Shown one piece after another: positions 5,187-7,211 of a DNA stretch of 7,211 bases. The stretch is taken from assembly GCA_018700255.1 (NCBI GenBank), contig JABISU010000164.1, positions 1 to 7,211 of the forward strand. Reading direction: 5' to 3'. This DNA comes from Flavobacteriales bacterium (GTDB taxonomy: Bacteria > Bacteroidota > Bacteroidia > Flavobacteriales > UA16). A program made the translations under genes and the position numbers. A model generated the notes under the pieces. That model saw only the letters and a program-made list of their open reading frames with translations. It ran no database searches and was not told the DNA's origin. Every line of letters starts with the position of its first letter. Position 1 is the first letter of the stretch.

Positions 5187-7211
5187 TTATTGAATCAGCT
5201 TAGGTTGAGAAGCATAAACAAACATCGTATCTCCTAATCCGTCATAAATCTCAAAATCTTCAGCCTTACAGGAGTCAAAGTCAAAGCCCAGAACTACAAG
5301 ATCAGCGCCTCCAGAACGATTGAGGATATGGCCTAGTTTTTCATTTTGACTATTAAGCTTGACTATTTCGATATTCTGCTCAGATATAGGAATTCGTCCC
5401 TCAACAATTTGAGCATGCAAATGTGTGGCATGCTGATCATCTGCACCATCACAAATAAAGAATACTGAAATACTTGACTTGCTCCAATCTGGATGACCTT
5501 GAAGTATATAAGACAAGAGAATCATTAAACTGGCATTTGATTTATCATCAGGGGTGATCCAAAGATGTATATCATGCATGTTTCCGAATGATCTCCCACT
5601 GCTTCTAAGAAGTAAGAGGTCTAAGTTTACAGCTTTTAGAATATTTAAATTATTCAAAAGTTGGTCTCTATTCTCAAAATTTGCAGGATCGTATTCCATC
5701 AAAAATAAATTATTTCCCTTACCGCTTAAACCAGGTAGTTGTACACATTGAGCAATTGCTGAAGTGTATGATGGCGAAATAATTGTATCTAAGTGAACCC
5801 TACTACCCCCACCTCTAGACCACTCAACCAGTTCTTTATGAGCAATCTGAGCTTCCTTACTTGTTTCTTCATTTAAAAATCCCTGGATATAATGCATATA
5901 GGTTCCAAACCCATATTTATGCGCAATCCACCTTGTCATATCAAAACCCTGTCTCCTTTTAAAACTATCAGGACTAATAGATAAAACAAAAGGCCTCCAC
6001 CCTGTTGTAGATTTTAAATCATCATCGTCATTCATCTGTAAAGCAAGCTGGAGAGAACGGGTGATCTGGAATATTATACCCTTAAATAATCTGACCATCC
6101 CCCCTTCAGTTCCACCACCTTTTCTTGAAATCCAAGCATGGATTAAGATCATAACAACAATACTTACTATTGCATAAGGTGCATTCATACCAAACATCAG
6201 AACAAAACATAGTACTGCCCCTACTAAACTAATAGACCAATGAGATTTAAAAGTTGGCCTATAACTCGGATCAGCAGCCATTTGTTCTAAGAAGGAAACG
6301 AGGCAAATAGAACCATAGGTAACCATAAAGAACATGGATATAATCTCAGCTACAGCATTAATATCTCCAATGGCTAAAAAGGCAAATCCTATAATACAGG
6401 TAGCAATAGAAGCTCTAACGGGCTCTTGCCTTTCTCCTTTCCCAACGCTTAACCACTCAGACATTTTGTCTGGGAAAACACCATCAACAGCTAAAGCTTG
6501 TAGTGTTCTTGGCGCAATCATTACAGAACCTAAAGCAGAACTTATAGCAGCTGCAGCAAGTCCTATGGCAATAATTGGAGGCCAAATACTTATCTGTTCC
6601 ATAAATAATTCATCCGTAGCCAAGCTTTCTAAAGGAGCCGAGTACCAAAGTTTAAAAGCAACAGCTACGTAAACGACAATACCCACTATTGTTGCGTAAA
6701 TAGTTCCTCGAGGAATACTTTTTCTAGGGTCTTTCAAATCACCGCTAAGACCTAATCCAGCAGCGATTCCTGTGAATGCAGGAAATATAAAGGTGAAAAC
6801 TTCGAAGAATGTAAATCTTTTAATTATTTCACCTGTTTCAGCAACTTTAATGTATTCAGGAATTGTAGCAGTAGGGTCTAATACAGGATTTCCTGGACCT
6901 GTACCTAAGAAGAAAAACAATAGAGCTGTGAAAAGAGCTGCTACTACAAAATACAATGCCTTTACTCCCACATTTGCTCCCTTTGTGAGCATCAAAAGGG
7001 TAAGTAGCCCCATCATCGTTAGGTTGATCCAAAGAGGTTCAATTAAGATACCATAATTGAGATCAACCCATGAAATAATCGATCTACTTGAAATCGTAAA
7101 AGCAATTATATAAAATGCGACAGCAATAGACTGACTCAAGAATAGCGTTATCCCTATTGCACCACCAATATTCAACCCAAATGATCTTGAAATCATAAAA
7201 TAGGCTCCACC
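5187..7211 (-). CDS. Cation-chloride cotransporter, SLC12-like (partial, 5' end outside window)
   Basis: The frame stays open to the right edge: codons upstream of ATG 7196 read G-G-A-Y-F, which completes the family motif GGAYxxISRSxG, so that ATG is internal. The visible 674 residues begin at the end of TM2 and include about ten membrane segments (TM3-TM12, to residue 361). Hallmarks of the family, numbered in this fragment, are Tyr34 in TM3, F-P-A-F-T-G in TM6 (Pro144, Thr147) followed by S-G-D-L-K-D-P and S-I-P-R-G-T, S-S-A-L in TM8 (Ser224, Ser225) with A-P-R-T-L-Q-A-L, and V-T-Y in TM10 (Tyr299). These are the positions that bind K+, Na+ and Cl- in animal NKCCs. The retained Ser pair favours a sodium-dependent (NKCC/NCC-like) over a KCC-like mode, which is an inference. 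The cytosolic C-terminus (about 365-674) has the SLC12 layout: G-W-R-P-F-V-L, H-L-W-I-T-P-D-D and D-L-V-V-L-G-F. The large extracellular loops of animal members are absent. Likely role: electroneutral salt uptake across the inner membrane. aroQ lies 20 bases downstream. Confidence 0.92.
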   Translation of the reverse strand, partial: GGAYFMISRSFGLNIGGAIGITLFLSQSIAVAFYIIAFTISSRSIISWVDLNYGILIEPLWINLTMMGLLTLLMLTKGANVGVKALYFVVAALFTALLFFFLGTGPGNPVLDPTATIPEYIKVAETGEIIKRFTFFEVFTFIFPAFTGIAAGLGLSGDLKDPRKSIPRGTIYATIVGIVVYVAVAFKLWYSAPLESLATDELFMEQISIWPPIIAIGLAAAAISSALGSVMIAPRTLQALAVDGVFPDKMSEWLSVGKGERQEPVRASIATCIIGFAFLAIGDINAVAEIISMFFMVTYGSICLVSFLEQMAADPSYRPTFKSHWSISLVGAVLCFVLMFGMNAPYAIVSIVVMILIHAWISRKGGGTEGGMVRLFKGIIFQITRSLQLALQMNDDDDLKSTTGWRPFVLSISPDSFKRRQGFDMTRWIAHKYGFGTYMHYIQGFLNEETSKEAQIAHKELVEWSRGGGSRVHLDTIISPSYTSAIAQCVQLPGLSGKGNNLFLMEYDPANFENRDQLLNNLNILKAVNLDLLLLRSSGRSFGNMHDIHLWITPDDKSNASLMILLSYILQGHPDWSKSSISVFFICDGADDQHATHLHAQIVEGRIPISEQNIEIVKLNSQNEKLGHILNRSGGADLVVLGFDFDSCKAEDFEIYDGLGDTMFVYASQPKLIQ

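Noticed and set aside
5412..5434. Perfect 7-base inverted repeat AGCATGC/GCATGCT with a 9-base loop
   Set aside because: It is within the transporter gene and is explained by two His-Ala dipeptides in Q-H-A-T-H-L-H-A-Q; no regulatory role is supported.
6334..6672. 112-codon open frame on the plus strand
   Set aside because: It is antisense to the highly conserved TM7-TM10 part of the transporter; no independent evidence of coding.
7194..7196. ATG as the transporter start codon
   Set aside because: Codons upstream of it still encode the conserved family motif (G-G-A-Y-F), so the gene continues past the window edge.

Overview
The window looks like ordinary chromosome from a free-living, probably aquatic, member of the Bacteroidota (Flavobacteriales-like). 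The evidence for this is an exported protein with a typical type IX secretion (T9SS) C-terminal tail and a signal peptide ending in LAQ-T, AT-rich DNA, starts without Shine-Dalgarno sequences, and an apparent bshA 3' end (bacillithiol synthesis occurs in this phylum). No RNA genes, CRISPR arrays, insertion sequences or prophage genes are visible. The window is almost fully coding; the largest intergenic gap is 56 bases.

Left part, plus strand (1-1483): the last 50 codons of a family-4 glycosyltransferase, most likely bshA, overlap by 14 bases the start of a small protein with two membrane segments and a PH-like cytosolic domain. A hairpin follows its stop codon. Next come a near-palindrome that abuts the next ATG and a gene for a predicted lipoprotein of unknown function.

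Centre, plus strand (1471-4752): the largest complete gene overlaps the lipoprotein gene by 13 bases, so the two are probably translated together. It encodes a 1093-residue multidomain exported protein: signal peptide, unassigned N-terminal region, PGAP1/lipase-like alpha/beta hydrolase with a G-A-S-M-G nucleophile elbow, a long right-handed beta-helix-like region, and a short T9SS sorting tail. It is inferred to be a cell-surface or secreted esterase/lipase held on a beta-helix stalk. The lipoprotein is its most likely partner. This pair is the least explained part of the window.

Right part, minus strand (7211-4738): a 5'-truncated cation-chloride cotransporter (SLC12-like) with the conserved ion-site residues and the complete cytosolic C-terminal domain, followed 20 bases later by aroQ, the type II 3-dehydroquinate dehydratase of the shikimate pathway. 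The aroQ 3' end overlaps the T9SS gene 3' end by 15 bases in a tail-to-tail arrangement. I found no strong case for a wholly new system. The best leads are the lipoprotein/T9SS hydrolase pair and the complete SLC12-type transporter.
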